Positions 54,496 through 64,000 of a DNA stretch of 64,000 bases are shown here, one piece after another (position 1 is the stretch's first letter; the number at the start of each line of letters is the position of its first letter). The stretch comes from Gerris lacustris. Its lineage: Eukaryota; Arthropoda; Insecta; Hemiptera; Gerridae. The translations under genes and the position numbers were made by a program. Under the pieces are notes generated by a model that was not told where the DNA came from, did not search any database, and saw only the letters and a program-made list of their open reading frames with translations. The DNA is taken from contig OX578281.1 of the NCBI GenBank assembly GCA_951217055.1, positions 14,106,447-14,170,446 on the forward strand, written 5' to 3'.

Positions 54496-56105
54496 TAGTA
54501 GATAAGATAAGATAAGATAATCCATTTATTAAATTCAGTTATCTTTTACATTTACAAATCTATACAACATTCGAATTCAAATCAGCCAAAGCTGTGGATT
54601 TAACATAATATTTATTAAATAACTTATTTTTATACACTTCATTTATTTTAATGGTAGGATTTTATTAAATATATATTTTTTTTTTAGTTAGTATATATAT
54701 ATACTAGTCTACATAACTAACATTGAAATGCCTATATACATGCACACTTAACCATACAATACATACATATATATGAACATGCATGCACATACATACATAT
54801 ACATACACACATACATAACACAAACAATAACATAACAGAATAAACATATTATAAAACCCTAAATAACAGTATAAACATATATAATAACAAAAAAACACCA
54901 AACTTAACTTTGTAAAAAGTAAATAATAAATTATAAATTTAACAGATGTGTATATATATTATATCTAAAATTATACTGTAGTAGGTTACATATATTATAT
55001 TTGGTTAGCTCATCATGATCGAAAGCGGTGAGTTATTCCGGTTTAAGCCAGGCCTGAACATAAACACTGCTCATTCTCCTCCACTCTATTCTCTCCCTAG
55101 CCACTCTCTTCCATAGCACACCTCCACAGCACCTTCTCATTTCCTCGTCCCATCTAGCCCTGGGTCTTCCTCTTCTTCTTTTCATATCCATAGGACACCA
55201 GTCTATTATTTTATTACTCCATCTTCCGTCTTCACTTCTTATCATGTGGCCTGCCCATCTCCATTTTTTCTCCTGAACTAGCTTACCTATGTCGTCAAAA
55301 CCTGTTGTGTTCCTTATCCATATATTAGTTTTCCTCTCTCTTCTACCAATGCGGAGCATGCTCCTCTCCATTCTCCTAACCGTAACTCTCAATCTATTCA
55401 GAATCTTATCAGTAATAGTCCACGTCTCACATGCATACATCAACACAGGTTTGACCACACTCTCCCATAACTTTTTTTTCTCTTTTATTCCAACTTCCGA
55501 TCTAAATAACTTCCTATATTTGTTATATGCTTTCCATGCTAGACCAATTCTTCTTCCTATCTCTTTATCCATACTGTCTATTTTAGATATTAACTGTCCT
55601 AAATATACAAACTCATTCACTTCTTCTATTGCTACCCCATTCATGTTAATTTTTACCTCATTTTTATTATTTATCGCGATGATTTTAGTTTTTTCTAAAT
55701 TGATTTTCAATCCTATTTTCCTAGCTTCCTCATTCAGACTTTCTATCATTTGTATTACTTCTGTTTCTGTCTTTCCCACAAGCAGAACGTCGTCGGCAAA
55801 CTTTATTTTATTTAGGGATTCTCCATTAATTTTTATACCGAACTGTTCCCATTCTAGCTGTTTAAATACATTTTCAAGAATCGCAGTAAATATTTTGGCC
55901 GAAGGTACGTCACCCTGTCTTAGCCCTCTTTCGATCTTAAGATACTTCGCTTCTTTACCTAATTCTATTTTAAGTTGAGCATTATTATAAATAAATTCTA
56001 TTATCTCTATGTAATCTTTCTCTATCATATTGTCTTTGAGCGCTTGAATTATATACTCCTTTTTGACACTGTCGAACGCCTTCTCAATATAATAAATAGT
56101 CCTAA
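54496..56105 (-). mobile_element. 5'-truncated RTE-like LINE
   Basis: On the minus strand the element runs from about 56105, where the RT frame starts abruptly, through the RT and C-terminal region (stop near 55033), then a 0.5-kb AT-rich 3' region with TGTATGTATGTG-type microsatellites, and ends in AATAAATGGATTATC followed by repeated TTATC units (54500-54520). A short-unit repeat tail instead of poly(A) is usual for RTE-type LINEs. 5' truncation and lack of the endonuclease domain indicate a dead-on-arrival copy. Confidence 0.85.
55033..56105 (-). pseudogene. Reverse transcriptase, RTE-like, partial
   Basis: The uninterrupted frame spans about 350 codons; the first Met is at 56028 but the frame is open upstream to at least 56100 with IEKAFDSVKKEYIIQALKDN, the RT block with the first catalytic Asp. 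Following motifs: RGLRQGDVPSAKIF (template-contact block), IKFADDVLLVGKTETE (catalytic FADD), GLKINLEKTKI, and YLGQLISKIDSM. The C-terminus has MYACETWTI, KKWRWAGHMIR and the GRPRARWDEEMRR tail typical of RTE/BovB-like LINEs. It would copy element RNA into DNA at the target site. The endonuclease domain and about half the RT palm are lost, so it is not functional alone. The plus-strand frame at 55289-55978 is its shadow. Confidence 0.9.
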
Positions 56106-56266
56106 AGTTATATCTGAAACAAACTTTTAAATGGTAACCATCTTGATACGGCTTGGCCGTTTAAACTGGTTACCAAATTTAGGACCCATTGTGTGCTGGA
56201 AGTACGTATATTGTAGGTATATGGCCAATTTATTTATAATTTGAATTGTATTTAACGCAAGTATTA

Positions 56267-56533
56267 TAGTCCAGGAGATAGCGTGCAAAAAAAGTGTCTG
56301 ACTAACATCAAGCTAGAATTGATGTTAGTCAGACATTACTATTTGAACCCTATAAGTCAACATTTTAATATTGTCTGACGCGTCAAAGTTATAGGGTTCA
56401 AATAATGAAAAACGCCCCAAAACCAAATAAAATCACAGAGGAAAACGGTGTCAGAGTTGGCCTAAACAAGCCATACAAAGAGGTTTGGAAAGAGTATGTA
56501 TAATTGACTTTTTTGCCTATGGGCACCCTGACT
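56267..56533. mobile_element. Chimera of MITE families A and B
   Basis: 56267-56330 is the end of family A: GTCCAGGAGATAGCGTGC to TCTGACTAACATCAAGCTAG, then directly its complement GATGTTAGTCAGACA. At 56334 sequence changes to TATTTGAACCCTATAAGTCA, an internal point of family B, and continues to that family's true end, CCTATGGGCACCCTGACTA. So a nearly complete deletion of A lies fused to the right half of B. An open frame starts inside B and is not a gene. Confidence 0.8.
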
Positions 56534-56539
56534 ATTGGT

Positions 56540-57110
56540 TTCGTGTGAGAGTTACTGCAACAATTATTTGTGTTAGAATATATTACAGTTTAAAAGCAAT
56601 TTTAAAAGAGTATTATCTAAAAGAAATAAGTAGTCAGTTTTACTTAGGTTGGAGGGAAAGTAGAGAAATTGTTTTGTTATTCTTTCCAGGCTTAGTAAGA
56701 GAGAGCAAGGAAAGTAGGATAAATTGCCCATTGAAGTCAAAAAGGATTCTCGCTAAGAGTTCACTAGGCTTCAGGCTATTTTTTTTTTTTTAGTAAGTCT
56801 TGTCTCCTGCTACAGCTCAAAAACACGCATACACATTTAAACGTCATATATACCCACACACTAAGCTCTAAAATAAGAATTTTATACAAGTATATGCTTG
56901 TGTGAGAACTTGTTCAATTTTTAAGACCATTTACGTTACATCTCTTTTATTTTTACATGTCACTGGTGAAGTAGAACGTTTTGATTTAATGCTAAACAAC
57001 CAAAACATGTAACATGGCTCGTAATCCTTACTACATAGGTTATGTAAAGTAGTAAAGATTTTACTTCTATCGTTTACATTGATTTAGAATATACTAGGCA
57101 TCGCGTGGCT
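56540..57110. other. Unassigned DNA
   Basis: No gene recognised. Confidence 0.35.
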
Positions 57111-57114
57111 CTAT

Positions 57115-57764
57115 CATTGAAGCGAGCGTATAGTAATAACTTATGTATTGAATATTAAAAAAATAGATAATCATGAATCATGATGAGTTAATAGATAATG
57201 GGTCTGGTAGTAGTACAGCGGCTAGTAGTAAGGGAACCACCCCGTATTCTTAATATTCCTTTAACCACGCATCTCCTTTTCAATTATTATAAACTGTATC
57301 TCTTTGCTACAAACATACTACTGCATGTATCAAATTGAAATTTTGCATGCCTGTTTCAATTGTGCATTAGATGGTGTCTATGAAGTTTTATTAAAATCGT
57401 TCCGTTAGAACGTAAGATATCGGTAAAAAGGTTGTTTTCTCTATTTTAAACGTTTCGGTCCGCTTTAATAGTTTTAGCGATCTTTATTAATTCATAGCGG
57501 GGTCGCTGTTGGTTTTACTAAAATATGTTATTTGAAAAATATGTTCGTCTCATCGAATAGATGATGATAGAATCTTTTCCCGTCCTGAAATTCCAATTTA
57601 ATTTTTGAACCTCTCGTTTACGCGAGCGTTGCGCGCGACCTCTTGAACGGATCACGCTGTCCAACGAACTTAGCCTGAGTATTAGTAAGAGGATCATGTA
57701 TACCAAATTTCAACAAAATCGGTTAACTTTTACTCAAGTTATCGTCACACGCGTGAACGTTACT

Positions 57765-57796
<32 letters not shown>

Positions 57797-57842
57797 GCAT
57801 AGTTTGTTAAATGTAAGAAGCTCGCTTACGCTCGCTTCAATT
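57115..57842. mobile_element. R2c element with terminal inverted repeats
   Basis: Left end ATTGAAGCGAGCGTATAGTA, right end GCTCGCTTACGCTCGCTTCAAT: an inverted terminal repeat of about 14 bp. The inner part includes the R2a-type GCGAGCGTTGCGCGCGACCT, CCAAATTTCAACAAAATCGG and an (ACAG)n run at 57766-57790. This is the only R2-type copy with both ends visible. Confidence 0.7.
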
Positions 57843-57844
57843 AT

Positions 57845-59545
57845 TTTTATAACTTTCAATCAATAAGAAAATCTAACTAACTCGAAGGCACTGCAACTCT
57901 TGCAGTCTCCTAGTCTCTTCCAATATTAATCTTTATAATTTTCATAAGTTTTCTAGATGTCCCTATTTTATCAATGTTAGTTCTTAGTTGGGTCATGCAG
58001 TGATCTTCATATTTTTACACCCTATATGACCCAACTAAGTACTAACATTTATCATTTTCTTTGTCACTATTTAACGAAAGCCTTACTCCTAATCCCCAAT
58101 TTCTCCATATACACTTTATAACAACTATTAAATAAATAGTACGTTAAAGGCTCTTTACTCCCGACAATATAAATGATGTATAACTATTGATAATTTTTTT
58201 ACCGCAACCAACTAAAGCAGAGAGACTAGAGGCAAACTTCAAATGTCTTTCATTGTTCTTGGCACCAGAACACCCTTTTTGGCTTACTAAGAAAAGTTGT
58301 CACCCTTTTTCTCGTCATATCAGGCGTTTCAGGGTCGAAAGCCAAAAGGAGAAACCAAATTAGCTCTTAACCCCGTCTAAAGAAGCCATATTGTACCACA
58401 ATTAATTTTTTGTAATTTTCGACAATTTTCATAGGCTATGAAACTGTCAAAAAGATCAAAACTGTAAAACAAATTGAGAAAACACGGCTTATTTTGTCGG
58501 TTTTAACAGCTGATTCCACTACACCATTTCCTTCTTTGCGTTTGGCCTTTGGAATGCCATTTTTTAGGGCATGTTTTAATAAAGTTATCTCCTAATTTTC
58601 CTTATAACATGATTTGCAATTAGTTCTGCAAGCCTGACAAAAATAACCTCTGTTTTGCCACATTTTATTTTTTTGCCATTTATGACTCATTGTCAAAAAA
58701 GGCCATCGATGTCAAAAAAAGCTTTCCTTAAAAAAATCTTTGCTTCCGGCCATTGAAATGCTATTCTTTTAAAATGCCAGGCTTTTTAAAAAAGTTGACT
58801 TCCTGTTTTGCCTTAAAACAGACGTTGGGCCGAGAGCAAGAAAGAGGAACTTGATTCACAATTAGCTAAGGTTTTAGCCAATGAAAGTTTCCAAATACTA
58901 TTATATATTACTGCATTGCTCTGGTGTTATTGTTATTCTCTTCTTTGATTTTTCAATAAATAGTTGATTATAATTGCACATATTATAATGAAAATAATAA
59001 AACTAGACTTGTAACCTAATGCATTTGATCGGGACGTAAAAAAACTGACTAATTTCGGTCCCATTTGATTATTATTTTTCATATCTTGAAATAACTAGAA
59101 GGGTTTGCTGCTTAAGAAACTATAAGGGATCCCTATTTAGAGGAAATTGAAAGGCGCTTTTGGCGCTTATAATGGTTTGTGAGAGAAGAACTTTCAAAGG
59201 GAAGGAAGAGCGAGTAAAGAGAAATGAGTGATTGCTCATGCGAAGTACAAGGACGAGGAAATCACTCTGTTGGGGATCTGAAACTGGGGATTTATCCCTC
59301 TTTATTCAATCAGGTGGTTTAGTCTTGCACAACTTACCATCTTGTGATTAGACAGCGAACCCTTAAGCTTCTAAACTTTGACTACTAATAACTCTTAGAA
59401 ACTGCCTAAGTTATATAAATGTTTGAATACTTCAGTAGTATTCCTAGGATACAACTTGACAAATCGATAAAGCTGTACCTAAGTTGCTTTTGGACAAGAT
59501 TAATTTTTGTCCAAACCCACAAACTCGGAATTAAATTGAATTTAG
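57845..59545. other. Unassigned DNA, one hairpin
   Basis: Contains the hairpin listed separately. 58400-58850 has repeated GCCATTTTTTAGGGC- and ATGCCAGGCTTTTTAAA-like phrases but no frame or RNA signature that I can support. Confidence 0.35.
57973..58049. repeat. 77-bp hairpin
   Basis: AATGTTAGTTCTTAGTTGGG with TCAT pairs with ATGACCCAACTAAGTACTAA and CATT around a loop of about 28 nt; only one stem mismatch. Confidence 0.8.
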
Positions 59546-59547
59546 AG

Positions 59548-59720
59548 AAAAATAGTCTGGCAATTAGTGTGAGACATACCTTCCTAATGTATAACGCGTC
59601 CCATTTTGTATACTTTAATGATTTTTTGCTATTAAAACCTATTATTATCAAATTTATTTCATTTCCCCCCGTTTTTTTACATCTGTCAATATTGATTCTA
59701 TTTTACTACGTTTTTATTAG
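59548..59720 (+). repeat. R2-type start, diverged
   Basis: AGTCTGGCAATTAGTGTGAG and ACATACCTTCCTAATG match the R2 start. Overlapping open frames on both strands follow from T-rich sequence. Confidence 0.55.
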
Positions 59721-59799
59721 CTTGCTTTCTTGTTTGATTGTTTGTTTGTCCGGTACAAATCTGGCAATCGATTTCTAACTAACATCCCGAATAGCTAGA

Positions 59800-60360
59800 C
59801 ATTTGAAACTTTTAGCATAGCTCAGAACACGATGACAATGCATTATTTTAATTCTTTTATACATCTTTCAGCAGAATTTAATTGGTTTTCAGCAAATTTT
59901 GCTTTACGGAAAGTTAGTTCGAAAAAAATCCGCAAGTTATTTTAATTGTTTTGCCATGTCCCATAACTACGCAATCTTCATTTTGACGAATCTCAAATTT
60001 GTGATAGATAAACATTGAATGACAGCAAAACAGGAAATATCGATTATATTATTTATCGATTATATTATTTATATTATTTGAAATATATCGATGGCTCGCT
60101 TTAGATTTGGTGTTGGGAGATCCGTTGTACAAAGATTTGTCCTTTCATAGGTTTAAGATCAGCTCTCTAGATGGTTGCCATTTATGCGAAGTAAATAAAT
60201 TCGGAGCCATTTTTCTTTTACTAACATTATATATTATTTAACAATAACAATTATATTATCAACATTACATATATGATTCAACAGAAAACTTAAAAACGTA
60301 GTATATAAAAAGTTCTTTTTATCTTGAAATTATTTTGCATGTTTTTAAAGTATGGATTCA
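59800..60360. other. AT-rich spacer
   Basis: No gene seen. ATTATATTATTTATCGATTA is directly repeated near 60045-60075. Confidence 0.35.
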
Positions 60361-60364
60361 GCAA

Positions 60365-60765
60365 AATTTAAAAAGCACAGACGGTTGAAATTAATCTGGG
60401 ATAGACAAACCATCCAAATTTCATAAAAATTATAAAAGTACTTTTGAAAATATAGGTGTAAATTAATGTATGTTTGCTCATGTGGATAAGAAAATAAAAG
60501 GCGCAGAAGGCTGGAATTTCTATGGGACCAACAAAGGGCTAGTTATACCTACCATCAAAATTTCATTAAAATCGGACGAGTAGTTTTTAATTAGTAAGAA
60601 TTGAGCGACAGACAGGCAAGGAACCAAATTTGTTCCCTGACATTAGAAACCGATTTCTGTCTTGGAATTTTTAAAATTAGAGACATAAAATATTCTCGTT
60701 CTTCAAAAAGATCACAGAGGTTCCGTTACCTAAGGTAAGTTCGGAAGAAAAAATAATAACAATAC
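60365..60765 (+). repeat. Dispersed repeat R2b, plus copy
   Basis: Contains AAAAAGCACAGACGGTTGAA, ACCATCCAAATTTCATAAAA, ATTGAGCGACAGACAGGCAA and the R2 end CCGATTTCTGTCTTGGAATT with CCGTTACCTAAGGTAAG. Confidence 0.75.
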
Positions 60766-60929
60766 TAATTTGTATAACCAAAATACATCATGTTGATTAC
60801 AATCATATTTAGAGCATTTTGACTAATTAAAATATTTTCTAAAACAAGTTTCTGGAGTTAATTTATCTCCATCTCGAAAACGAACCATATATTAATAATG
60901 GGTAAAAAAAAAAAAAATATATTAGTCTA

Positions 60930-61300
60930 TTGTTAGTCCCATATAAGTTTCAATCTTTTGAGCCTATTTGTTTCTCTTCTGCATGCGCACAAACATACAA
61001 TTATTTACTCCTACATCTTTAAAAGTACTTATCTGATTTATATAAAATTTGTATAGTTTATCGAAAGTAGCCCGCAGATAGCCCCAGATTAATTTGAACC
61101 GTCTGTGCTCATAAACTTTTGCTAAATTGATACTTTAATTCATGTAAAAAATCAAAACAATTTTTGACGGATTAAAAAACGGGGGAAAGAATTAAACAAA
61201 TTAGACAATATAATGGCATGTAAAAGCATAAAATCAATAAAGTACGTGTTAGGATGCGAGGAAGCTATGTGCCACACCTATTGGCAGTCTATTTTTTTAA
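60930..61300 (-). repeat. Dispersed repeat R2b, minus copy
   Basis: Continues from TCCCATATAAGTTTCAATCT to GGATGCGAGGAAGCTATGTG and CACACCTATTGGCAGTCTAT. It lies opposite in orientation to the preceding copy, so the two form an inverted pair about 170 bp apart. Confidence 0.75.
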
Positions 61301-62570
61301 TGCAAGACAAGTACTTATACATAAAGATATATTATGCATATGCATGCACTCATTAAATTTGTCATTTTTAAATGATCCTTAACATTTTTTCGGAGTTGAA
61401 ATTATTGTAAGTCAGTAAAAGGGTGAAGGGTGTCACTCAAGTCACAGTATGCATGCTCTTCCCTACCACGCGCGCCATCTTGTCTAAATCTTGAATCAAA
61501 CATGAGATACGTCTTATGAAATTCTGTTCTACACAGAGCCAGGAATAATTATGTCACTGAAAAGGAGTTTTAAAAGATAACCTTCTTTAAGTTAAAGCCT
61601 CTTACATTTGTTTAATGAAATTTACTGCTTATATTCAATCATATAAATCAGGGGTATCCAAACTGCGGTCGGCTGCGCCACGAAAGACAAATTAACCTAA
61701 ACAATGCAAAGTTATAAGTTCTCCATAGTGAAATGTCATTTTAAACATTTAAAAAGATCAGCAAGAGTTATATATAAGTTATTTAGTAAAAATGGATATG
61801 GTTTATGAGCTTATTATCCATGCATATTCCCGTACCGATGTGAAAATCAGTTTGATACTTGTAGAGAAAATTATTGATCTCCTATTAACGTATCAGTATT
61901 AACGTATTAACCTGCTAAATAGAATATTTCTCCCAGTGATTACCAGTTAATAAAAGCTATTAATCCTTCCTTTAGTTCTTTTCCCTTCTTTTTACCAATA
62001 GCGTTTAGCATTGTCCCTTACAGAAAACAAAAAACCCTCCTCAGTGTAATGCCTGCAAGGGAATACATCATAATATGCAGATTGTCACCAAAAAAAGTAC
62101 ACCTGATATTTGGCATTGTACCACGGTTTGTAATTATCTAGTAAACAAAAATCTCACAAGTGAAAGTTAAAAACAATGTCTTCTAATACTAATATCTGAC
62201 GTTCGTTGTCTTTAATCTGCCTTCTCAGAGGAAAACATCTAAACAACAACAAACATAACATTTCTTTCTGTGTTTTGTCTACACAGAGGAAACGGAGTTT
62301 AGAGTTGTTTTCTACAACATACTTGTTTTATTTTTGTTTTCGCAAGAAAATAAATAAATAAATAGATTTTAGTGCCCGCTCATCGGTGTCTCGCCTTTAC
62401 TCTCCGTAATACTAAAGTGAACAAACATAACAATATCACAGCTAATTATACCTACAATATAATTGTAAGCACTCCAATACCTAAGCTAGACTGATGGTAA
62501 TTCATGATTTCAAATTACACAGTAACTTCTAATACAACTTTTTTGCTGTAGATATGGGAGCGTCTATGAG
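61300..62570. other. Unassigned DNA
   Basis: Contains a single hAT-like terminus at 61649; otherwise no gene or repeat recognised. Confidence 0.35.
61649..61680 (+). mobile_element. Single hAT-like terminus
   Basis: CAGGGGTATCCAAACTGCGG closely follows the consensus end of many animal hAT elements (CAGGGGTGTCCAAACT...). No partner end was found on the right. Confidence 0.4.
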
Positions 62571-62577
62571 TGATATA

Positions 62578-63015
62578 AAATGTCTCTCCACGTAAATTGG
62601 CTAATTTGTTTATTTTAAATTACAAAGTCTTACCTTGATCTCCGAAATGAAGTATACTGGACTCAATGATCTACTTCTTCCACATTTCCGGCACTGATGG
62701 CCTTATGAAGGATGAAAGCTGATTTGAAATGTAAACTAAACAAATTAGCAGTTTACGTGGATAGACAATTTATATTATTCGTTCATATTTTTACTTGAAT
62801 TTGTTAATTTTAAATTACAAAGTCTTACCTTAATCTCCGAAATGAAGTATACTGGACTCAATGGTTAAGTTTTCATTTATATAATGTCTACAACTCTGCT
62901 TCTTCCACATTTCCGGCACTGATGGCCTTATGAAGGCTGAAAGCTGATTTGACATTTAAACTAAACAAATTATCAGTTTACGTTGAAAGACAATTTATAT
63001 TATTCGTTCATATTT
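62578..63015. repeat. Tandem duplication of a small inverted-repeat element
   Basis: CTCCACGTAAATTGGCTAAT with TTGTTTA (62584) pairs with TAAACAAATTAGCAGTTTAC and GTGG (62737). The unit from AAATTACAAAGTCTTACCTT to TATTTTTACTTGAAT (62617-62801) occurs again at 62811-63025, with about 30 bp inserted (GGTTAAGTTTTCATTTATAT). Both carry TTCCGGCACTGATGGCCTTA. Confidence 0.8.
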
Positions 63016-63024
63016 TTACTTGAA

Positions 63025-63430
63025 TGCAAGTAGTAATCTATATTATAAAAACATTATTTCAATGATACTTCAGCCAATCCACAGCTCAAGTTGATTTAGA
63101 TATTAGATATTTTAAAATAAAATAATATTAGCAGAAGTACAGAAATATGGAGGGTGCTACATCAATGATATTGACCTGAAAGATTTGGGATCCATTATAA
63201 CCAAGATTTGTAGAAAACTTAATGACGATTGACGATGCGCTGTTCCTCGTTAGCAAAAATTTCCATGGCGACCAGAGTTGGAGAAAGGTGATGAAAACAA
63301 AGACAGCTAAACTATTTGACTGACTCGCAGGCCGGCCGTCTACTCTGGCTCAGTTGGGTTGTGAAGGGCGTTTTTATGAAGCACCCTGTCTTGCCCCAAC
63401 TTTCCTTTAGCGCCGCGCACTATACGAACT
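63025..63430. other. Unassigned DNA
   Basis: No gene recognised; composition rises in GC near 63230-63430 without a convincing frame. Confidence 0.35.
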
Positions 63431-63443
63431 TTTACGACAAACG

Positions 63444-63842
63444 CTTGAGGTAGCGTATCTGGAGCATCATGTATAGAAATGCAAAAACTAACAAATATAA
63501 TGCATCTATAATTCAAGTGTTACCTGTATATTGATATAAATTGTATTATTTATGGATACTTTTTCATTTCATACTCTCTCAAAAAAACCAGATACGCTAC
63601 ATCGAAGCCCTGTTAATCTACGACAGATACATACGCCCAAGATTAGCAAAATCTACCTGTATATAGGTTGTCTTAAAATAGAGGACTGAAGATGGAAAAT
63701 GAATTTAGAGAAAACGTATGTGCAATGAAGAAGAATCCACAATTTTGGTGCATTTTTTATCAATATACAGAAAAGACATTAAATATATGTGCCAGTTTGT
63801 TTTCATTTCTATACATGATGCTCCAGATACGCTACCTCAACC
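63444..63842. mobile_element. 399-bp TIR element with 9-bp flanking repeat
   Basis: Left CTTGAGGTAGCGTATCTGGA continues GCATCATGTATAGAAATG; the right end (63804-63842) is its complement ending CTACCTCAACC. CGACAAACG occurs directly outside both ends (63435-63443 and 63843-63851). Nine-base duplications are usual for Mutator-like elements, though 8-bp hAT cannot be ruled out. A third, partial TIR-like GATACGCTACATCGA lies at 63590. The 61-codon frame at 63692 has no family signature. Confidence 0.75.
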
Positions 63843-64000
63843 CGACAAACGAGTATGTATGTAAAAACATCAAATAAATAAGTACTATTCGTCGGCCAAT
63901 TAAGCAAATAAAAGAACTTAAAAACAATATTATCCTTGCACTCAAAATAATTAGGTTTGTTCTCTCAGATTATTTTATTTTTTAAAATAAATTGAACTTG

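Noticed and set aside
55289..55978. A 229-codon frame opposite the LINE RT
   Set aside because: It is the antisense shadow of the RTE-like RT frame.
59419..59778. A 119-codon frame with hydrophobic stretches
   Set aside because: It overlaps an R2-type repeat start and an opposite-strand frame of similar length; no signature beyond T-rich hydrophobic codons.

Overview
The window looks like gene-poor, repeat-dense nuclear DNA of an animal, most likely an arthropod (probably an insect). The reasons are strong AT richness, no bacterial-style gene packing, a eukaryotic tRNA gene with internal A and B boxes, decayed non-LTR retrotransposons, and very many short inverted-repeat transposons. I cannot name the species. 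Most open reading frames of 60-120 codons lie inside repeats or low-complexity DNA and show no protein-family signature.

The only gene I call with high confidence is tRNA-Arg(TCT) at 25686-25758. Protein-coding traces are remnants of mobile elements: the RT and C-terminal part of an RTE-like LINE (minus strand, 54496-56105, with a TTATC-repeat tail), a second, more decayed LINE of another clade (minus, 34330-35310), scraps of a LINE C-terminus (5650-6425), and the N-terminal piece of a PIF/Harbinger-type transposase inside a deletion derivative with TAA target duplications (30281-31114). A possible lone exon (minus, 22953-23182) has splice-site-like borders but no recognised product.

Layout. 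0-9 kb: palindromic MITEs with TA-type borders (1674-2174, 7820-8387), a long hairpin (4416-4555), dispersed repeats R2 and R3, LINE scraps. 9-13 kb: two hairpin-bearing element ends around 119-bp and 46-bp tandem arrays, then a 0.93-kb foldback MITE inserted in an R3 repeat. 14-21 kb: hAT-like MITEs, two adjacent copies of an uncharacterised element with a conserved short acidic reading frame (one copy carries a nested MITE), a foldback with a ribozyme-like motif, and a 1.05-kb piggyBac-like element. 22-33 kb: dispersed repeats R1 and R2, the tRNA gene, the Harbinger derivative. 33-39 kb: TIR elements, LINE remnant, more MITEs, the third copy of the short-frame element. 39-54 kb: tandem arrays of 16, 14, 30, 22, 287, 220 and 23 bp, long inverted repeats and composite MITEs. 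54-64 kb: the RTE-like LINE, a chimera of two MITE families, further R2 copies and a 399-bp TIR element with 9-bp flanking repeats.

Nothing here works together as a pathway. The common theme is non-autonomous DNA transposons of several superfamilies inserting into each other, with tandem arrays in some cases arising from transposon sequence. The clearest points for follow-up are the three-copy element with the conserved micro-ORF, the hAT-like MITE family with 8-bp target duplications, the piggyBac-like element with repeated palindromes, and the foldback carrying the GTCGAAACGTC motif.
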